A stretch of 64,000 nt of DNA from Gemmatimonadota bacterium (GCA_022563405.1 JADFNK010000004.1:1-64000); one strand, 5' to 3'; counted from the stretch's first letter, positions 25,281 to 33,831 are shown. Notes: generated by a model not told the origin, from the letters alone. Numbers and translations are program-made.

Positions 25281-26716
25281 TGTCGAATTCGACGGTGGGC
25301 CTTCTGGCCTCGTTCGAATACGTAGACTCGGCCGTGAACGCCATCGGCGAGTTACGGGCGGCCGGCCTCAAGAAGATCACGGCTTACATGCCGTATCCCG
25401 ACCACCACATCGAAGAAGCGCTTGGCTACGATCAGAGCCCTGTCAGGGTGTGGGCGTTGGCGGGTGGACTCCTGGGCGCCGCCGGCGGGTTCGCCCTGGC
25501 GTCTTTTACCTCGATGGATTGGCCCTTGGTCACGGGGGGCAAGCCGATCCTCTCGATGCCGGCATACGTGATCATCTCGTTCGAGATGATGGTGTTGTTC
25601 GGTGCGTTGGCTACCGTGATCGGGTTCTTCGTCAATAGCCGCCTTCCCTATGTCAAACCGATGGTGGTGTACGATCCCGAGTTCAGCGCGGGTAAGTTCG
25701 GGGTTTATGTGACGGTGGCCGTGGATCATCTCGACCGAGCCAGAGGCATCCTGAGGGGCCAGGACCCTGCTGAAATCCGGGAAGATCCTGTGGGAGTGAC
25801 CCATGCGCCGTCCGGAGTCGACCCGGGATCTGAAATCCCGGAGCTGGTGGGTGTGGCCCACGCGTCGGTGGGGGTGGCCCATGCCTCGTCGGCGTCCGAC
25901 TCGAAAAAACGCGAGTCTCGCAGGATACTGGTCGAGAACCTCAAGATCTTCGGGGTCGTGATCGGCACGATTGGCACGTTCACGTTCATCGCCAATGCCA
26001 TTCCGCAGCTACAGTCGGAGGTACCCGTGGCCGTCGGGGAGAACGTGAGCACGGCTGAGCTTGTCGTGCTTGGGGAGGCCCTCTTCAGTGGTGGCAGCTG
26101 TGTAGACTGTCACGGGCTTGGCGAGAGGGCGCCGAACCTTCTCACCGACCACGAGGGCGCCGGTACGATCGGCGTCCGGTGCGCGGATCGGGTGCCCGGC
26201 CAGGACTGCAAGGCATACCTCTACAGCTCGTTGGTGGACCCCGCTGCCTTTATGGTCCCCGGCTTCGCACCGATCATGACCGACCAGCGTAGCGGTCTCT
26301 CGAACGCGCAGATCTGGGCACTCGTGGCCTACTTGGAGTCGGTGGGCGGTGAGGCGACCGTGACGGGCGCAGACATCGCGGAGACCGGCGGTGGTTCGAG
26401 CGCGACAGCTGGTGCTCCGGCGGCGACCGCGGCCGGGCCTGCCACCGCCTCCATGGATCCCCTCGAGATCATGCGCGGCAATCTCTGCCTCGGCTGCCAC
26501 GTGTTCAACGGGGAGGGGGCTCCGTTGGGTCCCTCGTTCGACGGAATCGGCGCACGCATAGATGCCGACTATATCCGAGAGTCGATCCTGGATCCGGCCG
26601 CCGGCGCATCACCAGGCTTCGAGACGAGTGTAGGGTTGATGCCTCCGATTTTCGGTGACCAGCTCACCGCAGGTCAGTTGGAAGTCGTTGTACAGTTCCT
26701 GGCAAGCCAACGCTGA
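25280..26716 (+). CDS. ActD (DUF3341)-dihaem cytochrome c fusion
   Basis: 478 residues. ATG 25280 overlaps the previous stop (TGATG). Residues 1-175 match DUF3341, the ActD subunit of alternative complex III: VGLLASFEYVDSAVNAIGEL, YMPYPDHHIEEALG, two membrane helices, and WPLVTGGKPILSMPAYVIIS. A linker with VGVAHAS repeats and a further membrane helix (VVIGTIGTFTFIANAIPQ) leads to two cytochrome c domains with haem sites CVDCH (about 274) and CLGCH (about 403). In known ACIII, ActD is haem-free and separate from ActE, and its partners ActA, B, C and F are absent here. The fusion and its bd-like neighbour are unusual. Confidence 0.85.
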   Translation: MSNSTVGLLASFEYVDSAVNAIGELRAAGLKKITAYMPYPDHHIEEALGYDQSPVRVWALAGGLLGAAGGFALASFTSMDWPLVTGGKPILSMPAYVIISFEMMVLFGALATVIGFFVNSRLPYVKPMVVYDPEFSAGKFGVYVTVAVDHLDRARGILRGQDPAEIREDPVGVTHAPSGVDPGSEIPELVGVAHASVGVAHASSASDSKKRESRRILVENLKIFGVVIGTIGTFTFIANAIPQLQSEVPVAVGENVSTAELVVLGEALFSGGSCVDCHGLGERAPNLLTDHEGAGTIGVRCADRVPGQDCKAYLYSSLVDPAAFMVPGFAPIMTDQRSGLSNAQIWALVAYLESVGGEATVTGADIAETGGGSSATAGAPAATAAGPATASMDPLEIMRGNLCLGCHVFNGEGAPLGPSFDGIGARIDADYIRESILDPAAGASPGFETSVGLMPPIFGDQLTAGQLEVVVQFLASQR

Positions 26717-26735
26717 GGGGGAGGCGAGAATAGCG

Positions 26736-27536
26736 ATGGGCAAGTACTTGAAGCATCCCTTGGGCCAGGCTGTCCTGGTCTTCGTGGTTGCTTACTTCTT
26801 GTTGGATTTCGGAATCGAGTACATCCCGCCTCTGCTCGGATGGGCGAGCGCTCCCATTCCGAATTCGGTGCTGCTTCAGTATCTCATCACCGTGGGCGTG
26901 GGGATCCTCCTCTGGGTCAGCGACAACGACGCCCGCTGGGCTGAGTTCAAGGCTCCCATGCATCGCGTGATGGTGGACCCGGGCCAGAAGACGCTGCGGA
27001 ACTCGCTCATGGTGCTGGTGCCGGTCCTCGTGGCGTTCGCGACGTTCAATTCAGTAAGACCTTCCGTCTCAGCGCCGACCACCCTGCGCGCGATTCACCC
27101 GTCGGCTCCGGGCCAGTTCGTTTTCCAGGGGGCTACCCTGCAGCTCGCCGGTCTGGAAAACCCCTTGCGCTCGCAGGGCTCCATGGAGGAGCACTACGAA
27201 GAAGGGAAGCGCGTCTACTATGAAAACTGTGTTGGCTGTCATGGTGACGGACTCGACGGCCAGGGGCATTACGCGCATGGATTCAATCCGGCACCCCTGA
27301 GCTTCCAGGACGACAACACCATCGCGACGCTCGTCGAAGCCGTCGTTTTCTGGCGGATCGCGAAGGGGGGGCCCGGGCTCCCCAATGAGGGGGCTCCGTG
27401 GAACTCCGCCATGCCGGCGTGGGAGGACTTTCTCACGCAAGACGAGATCTGGTCCGTGATCATCTTCTTGTATGAGCAGACCGGTAATGAGCCCCGCACG
27501 TTTGAAGAGGAAGCCGGGGGAGGGGAGGCCGAATGA
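26736..27536 (+). CDS. Membrane-anchored monohaem cytochrome c
   Basis: 266 residues from ATG 26736, preceded by GAGGCGAG. Three hydrophobic helices come first (AVLVFVVAYFLLDFGIEYI, LLQYLITVGVGILLWV, SLMVLVPVLVAFATF), then a periplasmic cytochrome c domain with CVGCHGDG near residue 165 and a distal Met candidate in NSAMPAWEDF. Part of the quinol/cytochrome c island, 19 bases after the ActD fusion. Its stop overlaps the next start (ATGA at 27533). It probably relays electrons between the membrane complex and soluble cytochromes or the oxidase. Confidence 0.85.
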   Translation: MGKYLKHPLGQAVLVFVVAYFLLDFGIEYIPPLLGWASAPIPNSVLLQYLITVGVGILLWVSDNDARWAEFKAPMHRVMVDPGQKTLRNSLMVLVPVLVAFATFNSVRPSVSAPTTLRAIHPSAPGQFVFQGATLQLAGLENPLRSQGSMEEHYEEGKRVYYENCVGCHGDGLDGQGHYAHGFNPAPLSFQDDNTIATLVEAVVFWRIAKGGPGLPNEGAPWNSAMPAWEDFLTQDEIWSVIIFLYEQTGNEPRTFEEEAGGGEAE

Positions 27537-29119
27537 TGGCGGCGAGGCCGATGGCCCTGGCCGTCTTGTTCGCTGCAGCGGCTCTAGCTGCGGGCGACCT
27601 GAGCGCACAGGACGGCGACGATCTCGGCGAGGTCACCTACGTCCGTTGGTGCGCAGGCTGCCACGGTGTGGACGGGACCGGCAACGGTCCTGGCGCGGAG
27701 TACATGCTTCCGCGACCCCGGGACTTCACTTTGGCGCTGTACCAGATTCGTACCACGGCCAATGGCGCTCTTCCGACGGATGATGACATTCTCGCCATCA
27801 TCGACCGGGGGATGCCGGGCACGACGATGCCGGGATGGGAAAACCTTCTTTCGGACGACGAGAAGGAGGCGCTGGTAGAGTATCTCAAGTCGTTCTCCCG
27901 GTTCTTCACTCCCGATGAGGTCCCGCAGCCGCTCGATTTCGGTGGCGCCACCCGGGTCAACGCCGACGTGCTCGCTGAAGGTGAGGCCCAGTACCAAGCG
28001 CTCGAGTGCTGGAGGTGTCACGGCAATGAGGGCCGTGGCGACGGAGAGTCCTCACCGACACTGACCGATGACGTCTTGGATTTTCCCATCCGCGCGGCCG
28101 ACCTGACCGAGAACTGGCTGTTCAACGGTGGCGGAGAGGTCGAGGACATCCACCGTCGGATGCTGACAGGTCTGGACGGCACGCCCATGCCGACCCAAGC
28201 CGACCTCATCACGGCGGGCATCATCGACGAAGACCAGCTCTGGGCTCTTGCACACTACGTTCGCAGTCTTTCTCCAGACGACCCGCCGGGAATCACCGAG
28301 GTGGTCCGGGGTGTCCTCTTCGAGGACGCTCCGCTTCCCTCGTCCGTCAACGACGAGGCCTGGCTTGATGTCGAGCGCGCGTACCTCCCCCTGGTCGGAC
28401 AGATCATAGTGAGTCCGCGATGGTTCGACCCCCGGGTGGACGGCGTCTGGGTGCAGGCCGCGCACGACGGAGAATCCGTGGCCGTTCGTGTTAGCTGGAG
28501 CGACCCGAACAACAGCCCCGATCCCGAGTGGGCCGACTGGAAGTCCTCGATAATTTCGCTCATGCAGCCGAAGGAGGGAGACCCCCAGGACGAGGGGCCG
28601 ACGCCGGATCAACTCATGGTCCAGTTCCCGATGCAGATGCCTGAGGGTATGGAGATGCCGTTTTTCCTGAGGGGAGACGACAGCCGTTCTGTGTATCTGT
28701 GGCAGTGGCAGAGCGACCGTGATGGCGCCCTGGAGGGAGAGGCCCGCGGGTTCGGGACCGAAGCCTTCCAATCGGAGGGGGAAAACCTTACCGTAGACGC
28801 CTCTCATGCCGATGGGGAATGGCAGGTCATGTTCACGAGGCGGCTCGTCACGGATGACGAAGCCGACCTCGATTTCGTGACGGGTGAGGCCATTCCGATG
28901 GCCTTGTTCGCCTGGGATGGAGACAACGGGGAATCCGGCACCAGGGGTGCGGTCAGTTCTTGGTACTTCTTGTTCCTCGAGGAGGCCACTCCCACCACGG
29001 TGTATGTGTACCCCGCTTTGGCTATGCTGCTTACGTTCCTGCTGGGAATCTTGGTCGTACGCAGCGCCCAAAAGAGGGAGCGAGAGGGCGGTGAAGTAGT
29101 AAGCGAGACAGCGATTTAG
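27533..29119 (+). CDS. Dihaem cytochrome c fused to ethylbenzene-dehydrogenase-type haem b domain
   Basis: 528 residues. Signal peptide (MALAVLFAAAALAAG, LSAQ). Two class I cytochrome c domains with CAGCH near residue 40 and CWRCH near 162. Residues about 240-490 resemble the haem b-binding gamma subunit of type II DMSO-reductase-family enzymes (ethylbenzene dehydrogenase, nitrite oxidoreductase NxrC-like): WVQAAHDGESVAVRVSWSD, QFPMQMPEGMEMPFFLRGD, GEWQVMFTRRL. A C-terminal anchor helix (YVYPALAMLLTFLLGILVV) ends it. No molybdopterin subunit is nearby, so the domain probably acts as an extra electron relay. Confidence 0.82.
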   Translation: MMAARPMALAVLFAAAALAAGDLSAQDGDDLGEVTYVRWCAGCHGVDGTGNGPGAEYMLPRPRDFTLALYQIRTTANGALPTDDDILAIIDRGMPGTTMPGWENLLSDDEKEALVEYLKSFSRFFTPDEVPQPLDFGGATRVNADVLAEGEAQYQALECWRCHGNEGRGDGESSPTLTDDVLDFPIRAADLTENWLFNGGGEVEDIHRRMLTGLDGTPMPTQADLITAGIIDEDQLWALAHYVRSLSPDDPPGITEVVRGVLFEDAPLPSSVNDEAWLDVERAYLPLVGQIIVSPRWFDPRVDGVWVQAAHDGESVAVRVSWSDPNNSPDPEWADWKSSIISLMQPKEGDPQDEGPTPDQLMVQFPMQMPEGMEMPFFLRGDDSRSVYLWQWQSDRDGALEGEARGFGTEAFQSEGENLTVDASHADGEWQVMFTRRLVTDDEADLDFVTGEAIPMALFAWDGDNGESGTRGAVSSWYFLFLEEATPTTVYVYPALAMLLTFLLGILVVRSAQKREREGGEVVSETAI

Positions 29120-29148
29120 CTGAACCATTTTATCATATTGGAGGCATA

Positions 29149-29925
29149 ATGTCGGATCGATTCGAGTTGCGCGGGCTAGTCTGGCCCACACTCATGCTGC
29201 TGGTCATGGCCGGCTGCGGAGGCGGAGACGGTGGTGGTGGTGGTGACGCCGGTGGTGGTGCAGCCATGGAGGACCCGGTCGACGCGGCCACGGCGGGCAA
29301 CATCGCGGGCTCCATCGTTTTCGAGGGAGACGCGCCCAGCATGGCCGTCATCGACATGAGCCAGGAGTCCGTGTGTGCGGACAAGCACTCGTCCACACCG
29401 ATGATCCAGGAAGTGGTCGTCAACAGCAACGGTACCCTGGCCAACGTGTTCGTCTACGTGAAGGAGGGCCTGGAGAGCCTCCAGTTCCCGACGCCCGGAC
29501 CGGTACTGCTCGACCAAAACGGATGTGTCTACCTTCCGCACGTCTTGGGCGTGATGGTGGGCCAAGATATTACGATCAGGAACAGCGACGGACTGTTGCA
29601 CAACATCAACGCGTCGCCCACCGTCAATCGCGGATTCAACAGCAGCCAGCCGGTCTCTATGGAGAGCACGCGCAGCTTCGGGAGCGCCGAGATCATGGTG
29701 CCTCTACGCTGCGACGTACATGGTTGGATGACCGCCTACGTCGGCGTTGTCGATCATCCGAAGCACTCCGTGTCGAACGGTAGCGGCGCCTTCAGCCTGT
29801 CCACGCTGCCTCCGGGCGAGTACGTGATCGAGGCGTGGCACGAGCGTTACGGAACGCAGACCCAGAACGTGACGGTGACCACGGGTGAGACCACCGAAGT
29901 CACGTTCACGTTCAGCGCATCGTAA
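29149..29925 (+). CDS. Cupredoxin lipoprotein with carboxypeptidase-regulatory-like tail
   Basis: 258 residues. GGAGG six bases before ATG 29149. A lipoprotein signal ends VMAGC, then a Gly-rich spacer. The plastocyanin-like domain has the type 1 copper ligands His in LLHNINASP and Cys, His, Met in LRCDVHGWM. The C-terminal domain (FSLSTLPPGEYVIEAWHERY) is carboxypeptidase-regulatory-like. It is probably a periplasmic electron carrier between the cytochrome complex and the downstream oxidase. Last gene before the hairpin at 29935. Confidence 0.85.
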   Translation: MSDRFELRGLVWPTLMLLVMAGCGGGDGGGGGDAGGGAAMEDPVDAATAGNIAGSIVFEGDAPSMAVIDMSQESVCADKHSSTPMIQEVVVNSNGTLANVFVYVKEGLESLQFPTPGPVLLDQNGCVYLPHVLGVMVGQDITIRNSDGLLHNINASPTVNRGFNSSQPVSMESTRSFGSAEIMVPLRCDVHGWMTAYVGVVDHPKHSVSNGSGAFSLSTLPPGEYVIEAWHERYGTQTQNVTVTTGETTEVTFTFSAS

Positions 29926-29934
29926 GTGGTTACA

Positions 29935-29972
29935 GCGCCCACCGGTCCCTCCTTGAACGGACCGGTGGGCGC
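29935..29972 (+). terminator. Perfect 14-bp hairpin between cytochrome and cox operons
   Basis: Left arm GCGCCCACCGGTCC (29935-29948) and right arm GGACCGGTGGGCGC (29959-29972) pair perfectly around a 10-base loop. It starts nine bases after the cupredoxin stop. No strong T-run follows (CTCTCCATTA), so it may be a partial terminator or a processing or stability element that sets the ratio of the two operons. Confidence 0.65.
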
Positions 29973-30022
29973 CTCTCCATTACAACTGTAGAGCTCACAC
30001 TCCAGCTCGGGAGACGAGTGGG

Positions 30023-30793
30023 ATGAATTTTTTCTGGCGGATGGGGATGTTGCTGGCCGGCATGCTTACCGTGGTCATCGTGTTGTGGGTCATAACCGGC
30101 CCCTCGTGGACGGACCTTTCCTGGGTGATGCCGGACAACACGGTGTCGACGTTCGGGCCCACCTTGGACAACCTGTGGCTCATAATCCTTTGGGTGACGG
30201 GTATCATATTCGTCGTCACGGAGATCACCTTGTTGGTCTTCATGGTGAAGTACCGCCACAAGGAGGGACGTAAGGCGGAGTACATCCACGGCAGCAATAA
30301 TGCCGAGATCGTCTGGACGACGGTCACCTTCGTCATCGTCATGGCTTTGGCCTTCTACTCCAAGGGCCTCTGGGACGAGATCCGTGATCCCAATCTCATC
30401 CCGGCCGACGCATATCAGATCCAGATGTTGGCCAGTCAGTTCGAGTGGAACGCCACCTATGCGGGCGCCGACGGACTGTTCGACACTGCGGATGACTTCA
30501 TTTCCCGAAACGTACTGCACATTCCGGTCGATCGACCCGTTGTAGTCCAGCTGATGGCCCAGGATGTGATTCATTCGTTCTTCCTTCCCGAATTCCGGGT
30601 GAAGCAGGACGCGGTGCCCGGCATGATCACACCGGTCTGGTTCGAGGCGACACGGATCGGTGAGTTTACCCTGGCCTGTGCCGAGCTCTGCGGGCTCGGG
30701 CACTATACAATGAGCGGGACGGTCATCGTCCACTCACAAGCTGATTTTCAAGACTGGCTCGCGCAGCAGCAAGCCGCGGCGGAGGACGACTGA
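30023..30793 (+). CDS. coxB: Cytochrome c oxidase subunit II
   Basis: 256 residues. Two N-terminal membrane hairpin helices (LLAGMLTVVIVLWVITG, LWLIILWVTGIIFVV; a third hydrophobic stretch TTVTFVIVMALAFY), then the cupredoxin domain with the binuclear CuA site: VIHSFFLP and CAELCGLGHYTM (C-x3-C-x3-H-x2-M). The haem c domain of caa3 oxidases is absent. GGGAGACGAGTGGG before the ATG is a good SD. Its stop overlaps the coxA start (TGATG at 30793). Confidence 0.95.
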   Translation: MNFFWRMGMLLAGMLTVVIVLWVITGPSWTDLSWVMPDNTVSTFGPTLDNLWLIILWVTGIIFVVTEITLLVFMVKYRHKEGRKAEYIHGSNNAEIVWTTVTFVIVMALAFYSKGLWDEIRDPNLIPADAYQIQMLASQFEWNATYAGADGLFDTADDFISRNVLHIPVDRPVVVQLMAQDVIHSFFLPEFRVKQDAVPGMITPVWFEATRIGEFTLACAELCGLGHYTMSGTVIVHSQADFQDWLAQQQAAAEDD

Positions 30794-32589
30794 TGAGCAC
30801 GACCACTGCGACGGAAACACACGCCGGAACCGCTGAACATCACGAGCTCAGCTTCGTCCGCAAATACATCTTCTCGACCGATCACAAGATGATCGCCAAA
30901 CAGTTCCTCTTCGCCGGGCTGATGTTCCTGGCGCTGGGAGGATTGCTCGCGGTCATGATTCGCTGGCAACTCGGTTTCCCGGGACGACCCCTGCCCGTTT
31001 TCATACAGTGGATCTTTCCGGACACCATGGCCCCCGGCGGCATCATTCTACCCGAGTTCTACAATTCCCTGGTCACGATGCACGCCACGTTCATGGTGTT
31101 CTTCGCGCTCATGCCGCTCATGGCGGGGGTCTTCGGTAATCTCCTGATCCCGCTCCAGATCGGGGCGGAGGACATGGCTTTCCCACGCATCAACATGGCG
31201 TCCTTCTGGATCATGCCCGTCGCGGGATTCATCATGCTGGCGAGCTTCTTCGTGGAGGGAGGCGCCGCGGGAGCCGGTTGGACCTCCTATGCGCCGCTGA
31301 GCACATCGGGCGAGTGGACGGGCGTCTACATGGGCCAGATACTCTGGCTGATCTCTCTGATCGTCCTGGGATTCTCCTCGATCCTGGGCGCTTTGAACTA
31401 CGTCACGACCGTGATGAACATGCGGGCACCGGGGATGACGTGGTTCCGGATCCCGCTGGCCACCTGGTCGATATTCGTCACCGCGTGGCTGCTTCTGTTG
31501 GCGATCCCGATTCTTACGGGCGGCCTGATCCTGCTCCTCGCCGATCAGACCCTCGGAACGGCCTTCTTCCGCCCGGAGGGCAGCGGCGAGCCCCTCCTCT
31601 GGCAGCACATTTTCTGGTTCTTCGGTCACCCCGAGGTGTACATCCTGATCCTTCCCGCGATGGGGTTCGTGTCCGAAGTGATCGCAAACCGCTCCCGGAA
31701 GCCGATCTTCGGCTACCACTCCATGGTGATCGCCATGGTGAGTATCGGTTTCTTGGGATGGGTCGTCTGGGGCCACCACATGTTCCAGAGCGGCATGAAT
31801 CCACTCCTAGGCATGACCTTCGTGGTGACCACGGTCGTGATCGCGGTTCCCTCGGCGATCAAGACCTTCAACTGGATGGGAACGCTCTGGCGTGGGAACA
31901 TCCACTTCGACACGCCGCTCCTGCACGCGGTCGCGTTCGTGGCGCTCTTCATCATCGGAGGGCTCTCGGGGATCTTCATGGCCTCGGCTCCCGTCGACAT
32001 CTACATCCACGACACCTACTTCATCGTGGCGCATCTCCACTACGTTCTCGTGGGTGGAAGCCTCTTCGGAATTTTCGCGGGGATCACGTACTGGTATCCG
32101 AAGATGTTCGGCCGGATGATGAACGAGGGACTCGGCAAGGTGCACTTTACGCTCTCGTTCCTCTTCTACAACATGGCGTTTTTCCCGATGCACAATCTGG
32201 GTGTGCAAGGCATGATGCGCCGCATCTACGATCCCAACCAGTACGAGTACCTGCAGGGGCTACAGCCTCTGAGTACGTTCATCTCGATAAGCATATTCCT
32301 CTTCGCGACAACGCAGATCCTCTTCGCGTTCAACTTCCTGTGGAGCCTGCGTGCGGGTAAGGTGGCCGGCAATAACCCCTGGAAATCCTGCACGCTGTTG
32401 TGGACCACTCCCTCTCCCCCACCCCACGGTAACTTCCCGGAGATGCCCATCGTGTACCGGGGCCCATACGAGTACAGCCATCCTGATCGGGAGGAGGACT
32501 ACTGGCCTCAGGACGAGCCGCCCGAGACCAGCGAGGCGGGCGGACAGCTCGCTGCTGCCCCAAGCCCCGAACCCGTTCCTGGAGACTGA
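30793..32589 (+). CDS. coxA: Cytochrome c oxidase subunit I
   Basis: 598 residues, about 12-14 helices. Haem a ligand His in MHATFMVFF; CuB/Tyr motif FWFFGHPEVYILILPAMG, whose GHPEV glutamate marks the A1 (D- and K-channel) oxidase class; CuB His pair in VWGHHMFQSG; haem a/a3 His pair in VAHLHYVLVGGS. The C-terminus has a Pro/Glu-rich tail (AGGQLAAAPSPEPVPGD). It reduces oxygen to water with proton pumping. Second gene of coxBACD, three bases before coxC. Confidence 0.96.
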   Translation: MSTTTATETHAGTAEHHELSFVRKYIFSTDHKMIAKQFLFAGLMFLALGGLLAVMIRWQLGFPGRPLPVFIQWIFPDTMAPGGIILPEFYNSLVTMHATFMVFFALMPLMAGVFGNLLIPLQIGAEDMAFPRINMASFWIMPVAGFIMLASFFVEGGAAGAGWTSYAPLSTSGEWTGVYMGQILWLISLIVLGFSSILGALNYVTTVMNMRAPGMTWFRIPLATWSIFVTAWLLLLAIPILTGGLILLLADQTLGTAFFRPEGSGEPLLWQHIFWFFGHPEVYILILPAMGFVSEVIANRSRKPIFGYHSMVIAMVSIGFLGWVVWGHHMFQSGMNPLLGMTFVVTTVVIAVPSAIKTFNWMGTLWRGNIHFDTPLLHAVAFVALFIIGGLSGIFMASAPVDIYIHDTYFIVAHLHYVLVGGSLFGIFAGITYWYPKMFGRMMNEGLGKVHFTLSFLFYNMAFFPMHNLGVQGMMRRIYDPNQYEYLQGLQPLSTFISISIFLFATTQILFAFNFLWSLRAGKVAGNNPWKSCTLLWTTPSPPPHGNFPEMPIVYRGPYEYSHPDREEDYWPQDEPPETSEAGGQLAAAPSPEPVPGD

Positions 32590-32592
32590 CGC

Positions 32593-33249
32593 ATGAGTCA
32601 GGGAGCAGTCGCGACCATGGACCGTAAGCCCATGCCAGGGATGATGGTCTACAACAAGAAGTTGGGCATGTGGGTCTTCCTGCTCAGCGAGGTGATGTTC
32701 TTCACGTCGTTGATCGGGACCTATGTGATCCTGCGCTTCGCCCACCCGGATCATTGGGCTGACGTGGGCTTGGTTCTCAACGTTCAGTTGACCGCGTTGA
32801 ACACGTTTTTCCTGATCTGTTCGTCAGTCACGATGGTCAAAGCGTTCGCGGCCATACAGGAAGGGAACCAGAAGGGCCTCCAGATGTGGCTGCTCGCCAC
32901 GATCTTGATCGGAGCGAGCTTCGTGGGCATCCAAGTCTATGAATACATGGCGCTGACGGGTGAGGGCTTCGTTCCAATGCTCGACTCCTACCATGCCGTG
33001 GGACGCGGAAATCCCCACGAGGGTCCTTCCCTGGGCGGACCGCTCTACGGAGCCACCTTCTATGCCATGACCGGGTTTCACGGGGCCCACGTTTCGATCG
33101 GGGTTCTGTGCTTGATTTTCGTTTACGTCCAGTCGCTCCGGGGCGTTTACACGGCAGACAACCACGAGGGCGTGGAGGTGATCGGTCTCTACTGGCACTT
33201 CGTCGATCTCGTTTGGATCCTCCTGTTCACCATCGTCTACCTTATTTGA
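32593..33249 (+). CDS. coxC: Cytochrome c oxidase subunit III
   Basis: 218 residues. Five membrane helices of the short bacterial subunit III, with KLGMWVFLLSEVMFFTSLIG near residue 16 and the conserved TGFHGAHVSIG and LYWHFVDLVWILLF motifs. Stabilises subunit I. Part of the cox operon. Confidence 0.94.
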   Translation: MSQGAVATMDRKPMPGMMVYNKKLGMWVFLLSEVMFFTSLIGTYVILRFAHPDHWADVGLVLNVQLTALNTFFLICSSVTMVKAFAAIQEGNQKGLQMWLLATILIGASFVGIQVYEYMALTGEGFVPMLDSYHAVGRGNPHEGPSLGGPLYGATFYAMTGFHGAHVSIGVLCLIFVYVQSLRGVYTADNHEGVEVIGLYWHFVDLVWILLFTIVYLI

Positions 33250-33263
33250 AGGCGGGACCAATC

Positions 33264-33536
33264 ATGGAAGAGCAAGAACACGCGCACCCACGCTACATCC
33301 TGATCTGGGTCATCCTGCTCGTGCTCACGCTGGCCGAGCTGGGATACGCCTTCCTGGACCTGCCGAAGGTCGTACTGGCGGTGGGGCTGGTCTTCATGGC
33401 GGTTTGGAAGGCGGTCATGGTCGCGATGTACTACATGCATCTGCGGTATGAGCCGGCCCGACTGTGGATCCTGGCGATTTCTCCGCTTCCCTTGGCGGTC
33501 ATCCTCGTACTGGCCGTCATGAGCGAGTTCAGGTAA
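33264..33536 (+). CDS. coxD: Cytochrome c oxidase subunit IV-type small membrane protein
   Basis: 90 residues from ATG 33264. Three helices (YILIWVILLVLTLAELGYA, VVLAVGLVFMAVWKAVMVA, LWILAISPLPLAVILVL) and the conserved YYMHLRYE of prokaryotic cytochrome c oxidase subunit IV. Starts 14 bases after coxC. Confidence 0.88.
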   Translation: MEEQEHAHPRYILIWVILLVLTLAELGYAFLDLPKVVLAVGLVFMAVWKAVMVAMYYMHLRYEPARLWILAISPLPLAVILVLAVMSEFR

Positions 33537-33552
33537 CCACTACTGCGTCGCG

Positions 33553-33597
33553 GAAGCCCGGACGGGAACGGAACCCCTTGGTTTCGGTCCGGGCTTC
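33553..33597 (+). terminator. Hairpin after coxD
   Basis: Arms GAAGCCCGGAC (33553-33563) and GTCCGGGCTTC (33587-33597) are perfectly complementary. The 23-base loop can form a smaller internal stem. A weakly T-rich stretch (TGCTTGTTACC) follows. Likely terminator of the cox operon. Confidence 0.65.
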
Positions 33598-33673
33598 TGC
33601 TTGTTACCCTAGCTAGTGCTGTCACGGTGGCCGAGCGCTGCCATCCCATCGCTTTCGTCTGAGATACACAGCC

Positions 33674-33796
33674 GTGGATAATGAAGGTCTGAGGCTCGGG
33701 ATGTTCCTGGGCGGGCTACTCATGGCGGCCGTCCCCGTAACGTTCGGCATCGCGGCAATGATTTTCCTCTTCAAGAAGTATCGCGAGGAGCGCTAG
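33674..33796 (+). CDS. 40-residue single-helix membrane protein near the cox operon
   Basis: GTG 33674 opens a 40-codon frame: VDNEGLRLGMFLGGLLMAAV, then PVTFGIAAMIFLFKKYREER, ending in TAG at 33794-33796. It has one clear membrane helix and a positively charged C-terminus, as in small oxidase subunits. The SD is weak (GAGATA). It lies after the coxD hairpin and 35 bases before the next membrane protein. Not recognised; possibly an oxidase-associated or assembly peptide. Confidence 0.5.
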   Translation: MDNEGLRLGMFLGGLLMAAVPVTFGIAAMIFLFKKYREER

Positions 33797-33831
33797 CTAG
33801 CCGACCGGAAGACCGAGCAAGGGGGTGCACC

